DNA of 64,000 bases from Candidatus Gastranaerophilales bacterium (GCA_944324175.1 CALUVH010000004.1:1-64000); one strand, 5' to 3'. Shown: positions 1 to 8,753, counted from the first letter of the stretch. Notes: generated by a model from the sequence alone, not told the origin. Made by a program: numbers and translations.

Positions 1-969
1 GTAGCAGCACTGACGATACCAAGCATGATAGAGAACCATAACAACAAAGCTTGGAAAACTGCAAAAGACCTGTGGGATAAGAAACTTGTGGAAGCAACCC
101 GTCAAATGAACATTGACGGCGTGATGACAGGAGTGGCAAGTACTACAGAAGATTACATGAATTATTTTAAGAAGTATGTAAAAGTAATCAAAACCTGTGA
201 AAACGATAAACTAGAAAACTGCTACGCCACAAAATTTGTGCAAACAGGCGATAAAGAAACAGAAGTAGAAGTAAGCAGCTTAACAACCGCAAGCAAACTC
301 GGTCAAAAGAATTGGAATACAAATACAATGGGATTTGTAATAGCAGATGGCACAACAGTGGTTATGGCATACAATCCGAATTGCAGTAGCGTAGACCCAT
401 TCAGTAAAGAAGGTCAAAGCGGTCAAGTAGGTTGCATGAGTATGTTGATAGATGTAAATGGAAAGAAAGGACCGAATAGAGTAGGAGATGATATAGATTT
501 AAAGAATGCCGCAATCTCCACTTGTGATATGAAATTCCAAGACAAATGTATAGCAGCAAGCGATTTTATTCCTAATAGTTCTATAAACACTTGTGAAGGA
601 AGTCCCGACAGAGATTATGATGACCGTGCAATGTCAACTGGATATTGTTCAAATAACCATTGGGCAGGCGCAAAGAAGACCTGCGCGGCGAATGGAATGC
701 GCTTACCAACGATGCAAGAACTGGCAGACGTAGCGACATACATATACAAACAAGACACCCCAATTGGAATACTAGAAAACAGAAGAAACATGACTCCAGA
801 TTCAGAGCGAGCATCAGAACTCAATTGGTCTACTATTGGCTGGGACTATAACTCGAGTGAGCCGGACGGTACCATCAGCGCATATAGCCGCAACTTCGGC
901 TCTTCTAACAGTTTCTGGATCAGCAGCGGCGTACACAACATTAGCAGCCGCGCTAGGTGTTTTAAATAG
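1..969 (+). CDS. Prepilin-like protein with hypervariable C-type-lectin-like C-terminus (5' partial)
   Basis: The frame is open from base 1, so the start is outside the window; 322 residues are visible. They match the complete paralogue at 7686..8753 from its residue 32 on, so the missing part should be a prepilin leader and hydrophobic helix. The C-terminal part has WAGAKKTC, GMRLPT and ELNWST, then Trp/Ser-rich sequence ending ARCF, the style of formylglycine-generating-enzyme / C-type-lectin folds used as DGR target proteins. The last 123 bases (841..963) differ from the paralogue mostly at first and second codon positions. Likely a surface or pilus-associated binding protein; the fold and role are inferred. 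A hairpin (1037..1062) follows the stop. Confidence 0.75.
   Translation, partial: VAALTIPSMIENHNNKAWKTAKDLWDKKLVEATRQMNIDGVMTGVASTTEDYMNYFKKYVKVIKTCENDKLENCYATKFVQTGDKETEVEVSSLTTASKLGQKNWNTNTMGFVIADGTTVVMAYNPNCSSVDPFSKEGQSGQVGCMSMLIDVNGKKGPNRVGDDIDLKNAAISTCDMKFQDKCIAASDFIPNSSINTCEGSPDRDYDDRAMSTGYCSNNHWAGAKKTCAANGMRLPTMQELADVATYIYKQDTPIGILENRRNMTPDSERASELNWSTIGWDYNSSEPDGTISAYSRNFGSSNSFWISSGVHNISSRARCFK
841..963 (+). other. Putative DGR variable repeat, copy 1
   Basis: Aligned without gaps to 8622..8744, this block shows 35 differences in 123 bases, only 6 of them at third codon positions. Changed codons are mostly NNC (GAC/TTC, ATC/GGC, AGC/TAC, CAC/GGC), as expected if both derive from AAC codons of a template mutated at adenines. 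The final 15 bases (codons CGC GCT AGG TGT TTT) are identical and could be the initiation-of-mutagenic-homing region. Seen directly: the substitution pattern. Inferred: DGR origin. Confidence 0.7.
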
Positions 970-1036
970 ACGCGATGATGCGCTTATGCAATGTACATAA
1001 TGCAAATGAATATATTGAAATAACATTAACAACATG

Positions 1037-1062
1037 CAGGTGCCTAATTCTAAAGGCACCTG
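1037..1062 (+). terminator. Hairpin after the first variable gene
   Basis: CAGGTGCC and GGCACCTG form an 8-bp stem with a 10-base loop, followed by a weakly T-rich stretch. The same stem occurs after the paralogue (8810..8832) and again at 9129..9151. It may be a terminator, or the cruciform that lies next to DGR variable repeats. Confidence 0.55.
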
Positions 1063-1129
1063 TTGGTTATTTATTCCTATATCGTTCTAAATTTATAATA
1101 TATATTTGAAAATAATTTAATTTTGCCTA

Positions 1130-1158
1130 TTGCGTATTTTTGAAAAATATGTTACAAT
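1130..1158 (+). promoter_or_regulatory. Probable sigma70-type promoter of the zinc-ribbon gene
   Basis: TTGCGT and TACAAT boxes with a 17-base spacer, about 65 bases before the ATG at 1224. Prediction from box match only. Confidence 0.5.
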
Positions 1159-1223
1159 TAAGCGAATAGAAGGAATTTTGTAATAGATTTCTTAATTCAC
1201 ATGTACAAATTAGGAGAAAGACA

Positions 1224-1502
1224 ATGTACGAAGACGAAAAACTGGTATGTGAAGATTGTGGCGCAGAATTTATCTTTACTGCCGGAGAACAGGAATTTTA
1301 TGCAGAAAAAGGGCTTGTAAACAAACCGAAAAGATGCCCTGAGTGCAGAAAAAAGCGCAGACAAAACAACCGTAGAAGAAGAAGGATGTATGATGCTGTA
1401 TGTACAAAATGCGGTGCTCAAACTCAAGTTCCTTTCAAACCTATCCCTGGTAAAGAAGTCTATTGCAAAGATTGTTTCGCTCAAGAAAACGCTCAATCGT
1501 AA
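1224..1502 (+). CDS. Small double zinc-ribbon protein (CxxC-x17-CxxC type)
   Basis: This 92-residue protein has two zinc-binding modules. The first has CEDC near residue 9 and CPEC near residue 38, separated by sequence typical of the 'probable zinc-ribbon' family. A strongly basic linker (KKRRQNNRRRRR) follows, then CTKC and CKDC separated by exactly 17 residues, the CxxC-x17-CxxC signature. The basic linker suggests nucleic-acid contact, but no specific role is known to me. It is a single gene with its own promoter-like boxes, an AGGAGAAAG ribosome site and a strong terminator downstream. Confidence 0.85.
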   Translation: MYEDEKLVCEDCGAEFIFTAGEQEFYAEKGLVNKPKRCPECRKKRRQNNRRRRRMYDAVCTKCGAQTQVPFKPIPGKEVYCKDCFAQENAQS

Positions 1503-1526
1503 TTTGATATGCTTTATTAGAGTAAT

Positions 1527-1558
1527 AAAAAAGACAGAATTTATATTCTGTCTTTTTT
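1527..1558. terminator. Bidirectional terminator
   Basis: A 14-bp perfect stem (AAAAAAGACAGAAT / ATTCTGTCTTTTTT) with a 4-base loop lies between two convergent genes. A-run and T-run flanks allow use from both strands. Confidence 0.85.
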
Positions 1559-1562
1559 ATTG

Positions 1563-1928
1563 TTATGCACTGATACAACTGTTTAGATAGTCGATCATAC
1601 TTATTTTTTCTTCGTAGAGATATTTTATGAAATTTAAATATGCAGGATCATGTGATGTAATCACAAGGTTTATTTCAAACCCATCTGTGCAAAACGGTTC
1701 ATAATCGTATACAACATAGCTGTTATACTTACTTTTCCATTCTTTTTTTTCGATTCTGCTGTTGTTTTCTTCGACTATATCTTCTAGCCAAGATACTATA
1801 TTTTTATTCACATTTTTTATCTCCAGTCGATTGTATTTGCTACAATCCTGATAGTCATTTCCCATTAACATGTCAATATACTCCATACATTGCGCTATAC
1901 AAAAATTGTAAATGTTTTTACATCTCAA
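1563..1928 (-). CDS. Hypothetical protein, 121 aa
   Basis: No family recognised. The protein is soluble, rich in Asn, Tyr and acidic residues, with Cys at several positions and no membrane segment or signal peptide. A ribosome site (AAAGGGGA) lies about 10 bases before the ATG on the minus strand, and the gene ends at the shared terminator with the convergent zinc-ribbon gene. These signals support a real gene. Confidence 0.6.
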   Translation of the reverse strand: MRCKNIYNFCIAQCMEYIDMLMGNDYQDCSKYNRLEIKNVNKNIVSWLEDIVEENNSRIEKKEWKSKYNSYVVYDYEPFCTDGFEINLVITSHDPAYLNFIKYLYEEKISMIDYLNSCISA

Positions 1929-1993
1929 ATAATCCCCTTTAGGTATAAGTTGTTATAAGTATATTCGGTAATTTATTTTTATTTTTTAAGACT

Positions 1994-2022
1994 TTGCATT
2001 GTAAAGTTTATTATGCTATAAT
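1994..2022 (+). promoter_or_regulatory. Strong promoter of the MotA/ZorA-like operon
   Basis: TTGCAT and a consensus TATAAT with a 17-base spacer, about 40 bases before the ATG at 2063. It would drive the four-gene run 2063..5419. Confidence 0.65.
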
Positions 2023-2062
2023 TTGGGTAGCTCGGTTTTAATAATTTGGAGAAAAAGATATT

Positions 2063-2974
2063 ATGAATATGTTAATGCACATTCTAAAAGACCCACCAAT
2101 TTTGATAGTTATTTTTACGTTTATATTTTCCAGTATTTTTTGTTTTAAAAAGTATAGTTATGTAAAAAAAGAATTGTTAAATTTTTTTGATTTTATAAAA
2201 GAGTTTAAAAAGACTGACTTGAATTTCAGATTTAAAGAATTGGATGAGTGGATGTGTAATAACCCGTATGTGTCTGCGAGCTGGTTAGAATTCAAAAATA
2301 CTCTTGTATTTTCAGAATCAGTGGCGTTAAAAACAAAAGACAATGATCTGACATATAAGGAAGTTTCAGCGACAGTGCAAAATATTCAGACAACTGTTGA
2401 TCCGCTTTATTTTTTCAATGCAGAGAGTTTAATTATTTCAAAGTTTAACTTTAAATTTTTACAGACTGTACCAACAATTTTGACAGGTTTTGGTCCTTTG
2501 TTTACATTTATGAACATCGCTGTTGCGTTTGGTAAAATCGACTTTTCATCACAAGAAAGGACAATCTCATCAGTAGCAGAATTGATGAGTTCCATGCAGG
2601 TTGCAGCTTTGGTATCAGTATTCGCGGTTGCATCTTCTTTGATATTTATGTCGTTTGAAAAATTATTGTATAACAAATTTTGTCAGTTGCCACTTGCAAA
2701 ATGTCAGGATAAAATGGCAAAATTGTTTGATAATATATCTTCTGAAAAATTCTTACTCGAGTTGTTGAGAGAAACGAAAATCCAGAATAATTCTGTTTCA
2801 AATCTAATAGGTGTATTACCGGATAACTTTAAAGTTGCATTAAATGCAGGTATTGCAAGTAACCTAGTTCCATACTTGGAAAACCTTATATATGGTGTAA
2901 ATCAGTTAAATAAACAAATGAAAGAAACAGCTAAGGCTGCTGGTAAATCTGATGATGTGGATGATTTATTCTAG
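2063..2974 (+). CDS. MotA/TolQ/ExbB-family (ZorA-like) membrane protein
   Basis: 303 residues with a membrane segment near 12-28 and two more near 135-157 (PTILTGFGPLFTF) and 178-198, then a C-terminal helical tail. The Pro-Thr-rich second helix and following AALVSVFAVASSL helix fit the proton-channel family that includes MotA, ExbB and the Zorya defence protein ZorA. A MotB/OmpA-like partner lies 20 bases downstream, as in motA-motB and zorA-zorB. It probably forms a proton-driven inner-membrane channel. No flagellar genes and no zorC, zorD or zorE are nearby, so the task is unknown. It is much shorter than the ZorA proteins I recall. Confidence 0.75.
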   Translation: MNMLMHILKDPPILIVIFTFIFSSIFCFKKYSYVKKELLNFFDFIKEFKKTDLNFRFKELDEWMCNNPYVSASWLEFKNTLVFSESVALKTKDNDLTYKEVSATVQNIQTTVDPLYFFNAESLIISKFNFKFLQTVPTILTGFGPLFTFMNIAVAFGKIDFSSQERTISSVAELMSSMQVAALVSVFAVASSLIFMSFEKLLYNKFCQLPLAKCQDKMAKLFDNISSEKFLLELLRETKIQNNSVSNLIGVLPDNFKVALNAGIASNLVPYLENLIYGVNQLNKQMKETAKAAGKSDDVDDLF

Positions 2975-2994
2975 AAGTATGAGGGTGTAAGCTT

Positions 2995-3678
2995 ATGTCA
3001 ATGATGATGAAAAAACATTCAGACGAAGGTGAAGAGGGTAATATATTTTGGGTAACCATGTCCGACTTGATGTTGGGGTTAGCCTGCGTATTTATGACGC
3101 TTTTCGTACTTGCGATGACCGGTTTTACTCAAGAGAGTGTCACTCAAAAACAAAATCAGATGAAGGCTGTCGAGGAGCTTGCTGATAAGTTAAAGGATGC
3201 CGATATAGATGCTGAAGTTGATAAAATGACAGGCGATATAAAAATTTCTGATTTGGAGTTGTTTGAGGTAAATAGTTGGACGCTGTCACCTCGGGGAAAA
3301 CAATATTTGGATAAGCTTGTTCCAATATATGTAAATACAATATTTACTCGTCCTGAGCTCAATCAGAATATAACAAACATTATTGTACAGGGACATACAG
3401 ACTCGCAATCATTTGCTGGACTTTCGACTAAAGATGAACAGTTTGTAAGAAATATGGAATTGAGCTTGAAACGTGCAAATTCTGTAGCGGAGTACATGTT
3501 TAAAACTAAATTTGACAAGTCGCATAGTGCTGATTTGCGAAAAAAACTTGTTGTGGAAGGCAAGAGTTTTAGCGAACCAATATTGGTTAATGGCAAAGAG
3601 GATTTTGCTAAAAGTCGTCGTGTAGAATTGAAATTAAAAGTTAACACTTTTGATATAAAAAATATGTTAGGGTTCTAA
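2995..3678 (+). CDS. MotB/OmpA-family (ZorB-like) protein
   Basis: 227 residues: short cytoplasmic N-terminus, one membrane helix starting near residue 20, then a periplasmic OmpA-like peptidoglycan-binding domain ([37 protein letters not shown]). Asp24 in TMSDLMLGL sits at the head of the helix, where MotB and ZorB carry the proton-accepting Asp. The lack of a long linker fits ZorB better than flagellar MotB. It pairs with the channel gene just upstream and is followed after 2 bases by the DUF711 gene, so translation is probably coupled. Confidence 0.8.
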   Translation: MSMMMKKHSDEGEEGNIFWVTMSDLMLGLACVFMTLFVLAMTGFTQESVTQKQNQMKAVEELADKLKDADIDAEVDKMTGDIKISDLELFEVNSWTLSPRGKQYLDKLVPIYVNTIFTRPELNQNITNIIVQGHTDSQSFAGLSTKDEQFVRNMELSLKRANSVAEYMFKTKFDKSHSADLRKKLVVEGKSFSEPILVNGKEDFAKSRRVELKLKVNTFDIKNMLGF

Positions 3679-3680
3679 AT

Positions 3681-5042
3681 ATGATTAATCAGGATAATAT
3701 ACTCGAAACTATAAATATGATAAAGCTGCATAATCTCGATATACGGACAACAACGATGGCAATAAGTTTGAGAGATTGTGCTGATGTAGATTGTGATTGT
3801 GTATGTGAAAAAATTTATAACAAGATTAAAAAATATGCTAAAAATCTTGTCGAATATGCAAATGAATTAGAAAATGATTATTCAATCCCGATAATAAACA
3901 AAAGAATTGCACTGACACCAATTTCGATAGTAGGTGAGAGTTGTAAAAATCCTGATTATGTAAAAATAGCAAAAACACTTGATAAAGTGGCTATGGAAGT
4001 CGGTGTGAATTTTGTTGGTGGATTTTCAGCGCTTGTTGAGAAAGGATTTACTCGAGGCGATGAATTGCTTATGGAAAGTATTCCAGAGGCGCTTGCCAAC
4101 ACCGAAAGATTATGTTCATCAATAAATTTGGCATCCTCAAAGGCCGGTATTAATATGGATGCTGTACTAAAAATGGCTGATGTTGTGAAAAAGTCGGCTG
4201 AGCTTACCAAGGATAGGGATTGTATAGGTGCCGCAAAATTGGTATGTTTTTGTAATTCAGCTAGTGATAATCCTTTCATGGCGGGGGCTTTTTGCGGCTA
4301 TGGGGAGCCTGAGTGTGCATTGAATGTCGGTGTATCCGGTCCGGGGGTTGTAAGGGCAGCTATTGAAGATTTACCAAAAGATGCTGATATGAGCATGTTA
4401 GCAAATAAAATTAAGCAGATTGCATATAAAATTACGACGACAGGTGAGCTTGTTGGAAGGAAGTTAGCAAAGCGTTTGGATATTCCATTTGGGGTGATAG
4501 ACTTATCGCTTGCTCCTACGCCAGCTGAAGGTGACAGCGTTGCGGGAATTTTTCAGGCTATGGGGTTAGAGCATGCTGGGGCTCATGGTACAACTGCTGC
4601 ATTAGCAATGCTTAATGACGCTGTCAAAAAAGGTGGTATAATGGCAAGTTCCCATGTTGGTGGACTTTCTGGTGCATTTATTCCAGTCTCAGAAGATGCG
4701 GGTATGATTGATGCCGCGACGAGGGGATATTTAACGTTTGATAAGTTAGAGGCTATGACATCAGTATGTTCTGTTGGACTTGATATGATAGCAATTCCAG
4801 GTGATACACCTGTTGACACTATAGCAGGTATGATTGCTGATGAAATGGCTATTGGTATGATTAATAAAAAGACAACTGCTGTTAGGGTAATACCTGTAAT
4901 CGGTAAAACTATAGGAGACAAAATATATTATGGCGGCTTGCTTGGAGAAGCTCCGATTATGCCTGTAAATACGCTGTCTTCTACAAAATTTGTCCGTCGC
5001 GGCGGAAGAATTCCGGCACCAATACATAGTTTGAATAACTAA
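3681..5042 (+). CDS. DUF711 / UPF0210 (PFL family) protein
   Basis: 453 residues, the usual length of the UPF0210 family. Recognisable stretches are [16 protein letters not shown] near the start, [46 protein letters not shown] and the Gly-rich C-terminal [11 protein letters not shown]. Members share structural likeness with glycyl-radical enzymes, but to my knowledge no reaction is established. It starts 2 bases after the ZorB-like gene, giving an unusual operon. In many bacteria this gene follows a small ACT-domain gene, which is absent here. Confidence 0.85.
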   Translation: MINQDNILETINMIKLHNLDIRTTTMAISLRDCADVDCDCVCEKIYNKIKKYAKNLVEYANELENDYSIPIINKRIALTPISIVGESCKNPDYVKIAKTLDKVAMEVGVNFVGGFSALVEKGFTRGDELLMESIPEALANTERLCSSINLASSKAGINMDAVLKMADVVKKSAELTKDRDCIGAAKLVCFCNSASDNPFMAGAFCGYGEPECALNVGVSGPGVVRAAIEDLPKDADMSMLANKIKQIAYKITTTGELVGRKLAKRLDIPFGVIDLSLAPTPAEGDSVAGIFQAMGLEHAGAHGTTAALAMLNDAVKKGGIMASSHVGGLSGAFIPVSEDAGMIDAATRGYLTFDKLEAMTSVCSVGLDMIAIPGDTPVDTIAGMIADEMAIGMINKKTTAVRVIPVIGKTIGDKIYYGGLLGEAPIMPVNTLSSTKFVRRGGRIPAPIHSLNN

Positions 5043-5056
5043 AGGAAGGCAGATTA

Positions 5057-5419
5057 TTGGCTAAAACTTTAAATGAACTTACAATTGAATTGAAAGATTT
5101 TATATTGGATTGTATGAACGATCCTCGTTCAAAAGTTAGGGTTAAACGTTATGAATTTAACGCTTTGGATATAACTATGGATGCAGATAGAGAAAGTACT
5201 CCACATATAATTGTTGCTATGGGAATATCTCAAGCGGTGTTTAGTATTGAAACAGGTAAAAAAATAAGTGGTGGTATGGGACCTGTCGAAAGATATATTC
5301 TTAAATGGTTAGAAAAAGGTTTAACGTTGCAAAAACTGCGAGAAACATGGATGACAGCAGAAAAATTACAAAAGGTCAAAGTTAAAAAAGAAGAGAAAAA
5401 AGATCCTAAGTTCCGTTAA
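5057..5419 (+). CDS. Hypothetical protein, 120 aa
   Basis: No family recognised. The start is TTG at 5057, preceded by AAAGGAAGG. The protein is soluble, with a mixed alpha/beta N-terminal part (RYEFNALDITMDAD, PHIIVAMGISQAVF) and a very basic Lys-rich tail (KVKVKKEEKKDPKFR). It is the last gene of the channel-DUF711 operon and overlaps the convergent uvrC end by 14 bases. Confidence 0.6.
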   Translation: MAKTLNELTIELKDFILDCMNDPRSKVRVKRYEFNALDITMDADRESTPHIIVAMGISQAVFSIETGKKISGGMGPVERYILKWLEKGLTLQKLRETWMTAEKLQKVKVKKEEKKDPKFR

Positions 5420-7079
5420 TCTTGTTGGTCATTGATTTTGAACGTAATTTTCTATGATAAGTTATTGCGAATCTATGCGCTTCATCCCGTATCCTTTGGA
5501 ATAAGAAAAGTGCACTTGAATTTCTTGGCAAAATTACGGGATCTGATTTTTCAGGTAAGAATACTTCTTCATTTCTTTTAGCGAGAGAGACGACGTCAAT
5601 ATCATTAACTCCGAGTTGATGTATAATTTCCATAACACTTGATAATTGACCTTTTCCACCGTCAATAATCATTAAATCCGGCTTGTCCCAATTTTTTTCA
5701 CCCAAGTGCTCAAGACGTCGTGTCAGCACTTCTTTCATAGATAAAAAATCATCGGGCTTTCCTTCTGTTGTCTTAATTTTGAATTTTTTATATTCAGATT
5801 TTTTGCTTAAGCCATTTATGAATGTTACCATTGAAGCAACCGTGTTTGTCCCTTGGATGTGAGAAATGTCGTAGCATTCTATTCTGTGTGGGAAGTTTTT
5901 AAGTTGAAGTTTTTCAGCGAGATAAGATCCTATTTCGTTAAAATCATCACGGATTTTAGACATTTTGGTAAGTTTTGCATTGTCAAGTACCACTTTAGCG
6001 TTTTTATCTGCAAGTGCTTGTAATTCTTTTCCTTGAGCAGATTTACCGTAGGATATTCTAACCTTTTTTTGAGCAAGGATTTCAAGCCATTCTTCGTAGA
6101 GCGGTTTTTCTCCGATAGCTTCGAGTTCATTTGAGACAATTCTATCTGGGTAGCCCAAAGTTAGTGTGGAGTAGTATTCTTTGAAAAATGTTGCGAAAAA
6201 CTCTTTTCTATCTTCATTTTCTACTTCATAAACAAAATCTTTTTTATCAATTAAACGTCCCTCTCTAATCATTAAAATTACAATCGCAAAAATCCCATCA
6301 TCAGCTAATAATGAAATGATATCTTCATTAAGTTTAGTATTTTCATAGACAACCTTTTGTTTTTCGAGGGTCTTTTTTAAATCAAGGTAGCTGTCGCGAA
6401 GTTTTGCTGCTTTTTCGAATTGCTCGGATTCAGAGTACTTTTGCATTTGCTCTTGTAGTTGTTTCATAAGCTCAGACTGTTTCCCTGATAAAAACAGTTC
6501 AGCTTGAGCGACAATAGCCTTGTATTCTTCACTTGTGACGAGCTTTTGACACGGTGCGAGGCATCTGCCTATGTGGTAATACAGGCATGGACGATCTTTA
6601 AATTTTGGTGATTTACATTGCTTGAGCGGAAAGATTTTTTTCAAAAAATCCAAAGTGGCATGCATAGCTCGGATATCGGTGTAAGGTCCGTAGTACTTTC
6701 CTTTTTCAGGGTTCATGTTTTTTTTGCGAACAATGGAAATTCTTGGGAAGTCCTCATCTGTGATGAGAAAGTATGGGTATTTTTTATCGTCTTTTAGTAG
6801 TATGTTATAGCGAGGTTTGTGCTTTTTAATTAAGTGACTTTCTAAAATGAGTGCTTCGACTTCGGTGTTAGTGATGATATACTCGAGCCTTTCAATTTGA
6901 GATACAAGCACTTGAACTTTTACGCTGTCGTGGTGCTTGCGGTTAAAATAGCTCAAAACGCGTCGTTTTAGTACCTTAGCTTTTCCGACGTAGATTACTT
7001 CACCTTCTTTGTTGTAGTAGATGTAACACCCTGGGAGGGAAGGTAAGAGTTTTAGAGTTTGCTTAAGTTGATCGTTCAT
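5406..7079 (-). CDS. uvrC: Excinuclease ABC subunit C, lacking the C-terminal HhH domain
   Basis: UvrC makes both incisions in nucleotide excision repair with UvrAB. The 557 residues carry the GIY-YIG domain (LPGCYIYYNKEGEVIYVGKA, about 14-33), the Cys cluster (CKSPKFKDRPCLYYHIGRCLAPC split over about 156-178), the UVR domain (about 200-240) and the RNase H-like 5'-incision domain (CYDISHIQGTNTV, MIIDGGKGQL, RIRDEAHRFA). The protein stops at MTNKINGT, where homologues enter the tandem helix-hairpin-helix DNA-binding domain. No shifted frame restores it, because the downstream sequence is the end of the convergent gene. Confidence 0.95.
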   Translation of the reverse strand: MNDQLKQTLKLLPSLPGCYIYYNKEGEVIYVGKAKVLKRRVLSYFNRKHHDSVKVQVLVSQIERLEYIITNTEVEALILESHLIKKHKPRYNILLKDDKKYPYFLITDEDFPRISIVRKKNMNPEKGKYYGPYTDIRAMHATLDFLKKIFPLKQCKSPKFKDRPCLYYHIGRCLAPCQKLVTSEEYKAIVAQAELFLSGKQSELMKQLQEQMQKYSESEQFEKAAKLRDSYLDLKKTLEKQKVVYENTKLNEDIISLLADDGIFAIVILMIREGRLIDKKDFVYEVENEDRKEFFATFFKEYYSTLTLGYPDRIVSNELEAIGEKPLYEEWLEILAQKKVRISYGKSAQGKELQALADKNAKVVLDNAKLTKMSKIRDDFNEIGSYLAEKLQLKNFPHRIECYDISHIQGTNTVASMVTFINGLSKKSEYKKFKIKTTEGKPDDFLSMKEVLTRRLEHLGEKNWDKPDLMIIDGGKGQLSSVMEIIHQLGVNDIDVVSLAKRNEEVFLPEKSDPVILPRNSSALFLFQRIRDEAHRFAITYHRKLRSKSMTNKINGT

Positions 7080-7086
7080 TATCTGT

Positions 7087-7092
7087 ATTATA
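7087..7092 (-). promoter_or_regulatory. uvrC -10 box (extended)
   Basis: On the minus strand TGC-TATAAT forms an extended -10 element just before the uvrC start. No good -35 box was seen. Confidence 0.4.
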
Positions 7093-7215
7093 GCATAATT
7101 TTGCGAAAGGGGGTTGATTTTTTTGTATTTTTAATGTTAAATTATTTATGCGGTTTGAGTAAGTAGTCTTGACCGAAATTGATATTTAAAATAATTTGTG
7201 CAGAATAGTAATTCT

Positions 7216-7287
<72 letters not shown>

Positions 7288-7386
7288 TTTTTTGTGCGTT
7301 TTTTATTTGTAACAAAATGCGAAGCCTTGCAGTGTTGAGAAGCGATACTTTTTCTCATGTGGACGGATGAAATTTTCATTCCCCCC

Positions 7387-7415
7387 TTGCGGAGCAGCGA
7401 AAAATACGTTATAAT
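7387..7415 (+). promoter_or_regulatory. Promoter upstream of the poly-G ORF and variable gene
   Basis: TTGCGG and TATAAT with a 17-base spacer. The -10 box ends 6 bases before the ATG at 7422, so transcription would start at about that ATG, suggesting a leaderless message or a long untranslated leader for the gene at 7686. Confidence 0.5.
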
Positions 7416-7421
7416 CAGAAT

Positions 7422-7623
7422 ATGAGGAACAATTTTATAAATAGAGTAGCAAAAGAAAAAGACGCAGGCATGGAGTTAATGCCTGAAAAGCCTTGTGACA
7501 TAGGTTTTCACGGGGGGGGGGGCAACTTCTAAAGGCTCAGCAAAAGCGTTTCACGCGGATGATAAAAAGACACAAGTTAGTGAACTTGTGTTGATGTGTA
7601 TAAAAAGCAATAAATCAACTTAA
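7422..7623 (+). CDS. Small ORF interrupted at an 11-G tract (possible slippage)
   Basis: From ATG 7422 the frame runs through MPEKPCDIGFHGGGG and stops at 7532 after 36 residues. The Gly run is encoded by 11 consecutive G (7512..7522). With one G fewer, the frame continues as GATSKGSAKAFHADDKKTQ to a stop at 7621..7623, giving about 66 residues. Either the tract is a base-calling or assembly error, or it is a phase-variable homopolymer. It sits between a promoter and the hypervariable prepilin gene, and could instead be only leader RNA. No known family. Confidence 0.4.
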
Positions 7624-7685
7624 AAGGTAGAATTATTTAATAAAAGGAATTAATGGTCAGATTAATAAAAATAAAGGAGGTATAA

Positions 7686-8753
7686 ATGACCCAATTTAGG
7701 AAAAAGCTTGATTTGAACAAGAGTGAAACTGCATTTACCTTGGCAGAGGTTTTAATCACCCTGAGTATCATCGGCATAGTCGCAGCATTGACAATTCCAA
7801 GCATGATAGAGAACCACAACAACAAAGCATGGAAAACAGCAAAAGACCTGTGGGACAAGAAACTTGTCGAAGCTACCCGTCAAATGAATATCGACGGCGT
7901 GATGACAGGAGTAGCAAGTACTACAGAAGATTATATGAACTATTTTAAGAAGTATGTAAAAGTAATCAAAACTTGTGATAACAGTAAACTAGAAAACTGC
8001 TACGCAACAAAATTTGTGCAAACAGGCGATAAAGAAACAGAAGTAGAAGTAAGCAGTCTAACAACAGCAAGTAAACTCGGTCAAAAGAATTGGAATACAA
8101 ATACAATGGGATTTGTAATAGCAGATGGCACAACGGTAGTAATGGCATACAACCCGAATTGCAGTAGCGTCGACCCATTCAGCTCAGAAGGTCAGAATGG
8201 TCAAGTGGGTTGCATGAGTATGTTGATAGATGTGAATGGAAAGAAAGGTCCAAATAGAGTAGGCAATGATATCCAATTAAAGAATGCAACAATCTCAACT
8301 TGTGATATGAAATTCCAAGACAAATGCATAGCGGCAAGCGACATCTATCCAATAACCCCAATAAACACGTGCGATGGCAGTGGAAACGAAGAATGGGATG
8401 ACCGAGGTACAGATCAATATAATTATTGTTCCACAAACCATTGGGCAGGAGCAAAGAAAGCGTGCGCAGACAATGGAATGAGATTACCAACGTCGCAGGA
8501 ATTAGCAGATGTAGCGACATACATCTACGAACAGGAGAACCCAATCGGAGCACAGGAAGGCCGATACGACATAACTCCAGATCCAGACCGAGCAGCTGAA
8601 CTCAACTGGTCCACTACTGACTGGTTCTATTGGTCGAGTGAGCCCATCGGTAGCGGCTACGCGTACTGCCGCTACTTCTACTCTTCCCGCAGTACCTGGA
8701 ACGGCAGCTACGTTGGCTACTCTAGCAACCGCGCTAGGTGTTTTGGTAACTAG
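7686..8753 (+). CDS. Prepilin-like protein with hypervariable C-type-lectin-like C-terminus
   Basis: 355 residues. A prepilin/pseudopilin N-terminus (AFTLAEVLITLSIIGIVAAL, residues 16-35) has Glu at +5 after a likely Ala-Phe cleavage site, then the membrane helix. A conserved Cys-containing middle region follows. The C-terminal part (WAGAKKAC, GMRLPT, ELNWST) resembles lectin-like DGR target domains and ends in the variable block 8622..8744 (WSSEP ... SSNRARCF). The start follows AAGGAGG at normal spacing. It is near-identical to the gene at 1..969 outside the variable block. Likely displayed through a type IV pilus or type II-like secretion machine; that and ligand binding are inferred. Confidence 0.85.
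   Translation: MTQFRKKLDLNKSETAFTLAEVLITLSIIGIVAALTIPSMIENHNNKAWKTAKDLWDKKLVEATRQMNIDGVMTGVASTTEDYMNYFKKYVKVIKTCDNSKLENCYATKFVQTGDKETEVEVSSLTTASKLGQKNWNTNTMGFVIADGTTVVMAYNPNCSSVDPFSSEGQNGQVGCMSMLIDVNGKKGPNRVGNDIQLKNATISTCDMKFQDKCIAASDIYPITPINTCDGSGNEEWDDRGTDQYNYCSTNHWAGAKKACADNGMRLPTSQELADVATYIYEQENPIGAQEGRYDITPDPDRAAELNWSTTDWFYWSSEPIGSGYAYCRYFYSSRSTWNGSYVGYSSNRARCFGN
8622..8744 (+). other. Putative DGR variable repeat, copy 2
   Basis: Counterpart of 841..963. Variable codons are mainly NNC and encode Tyr, Ser, Gly, Asn, Phe, Ile, Cys, Arg and Trp at the sites that differ, whereas the frame codons (TGG, TCG AGT GAG, CGC, TTC, AGT) are constant. The block ends in the same invariant 15 bases. 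The inferred template would be rich in AAC. No such template was found elsewhere in the window on either strand by eye. Confidence 0.7.

Noticed and set aside
2063-5419. Complete Zorya defence system
   Set aside because: Only ZorA- and ZorB-like genes are present; no helicase or nuclease (ZorC/D/E) follows, so a full Zorya call is not supported.
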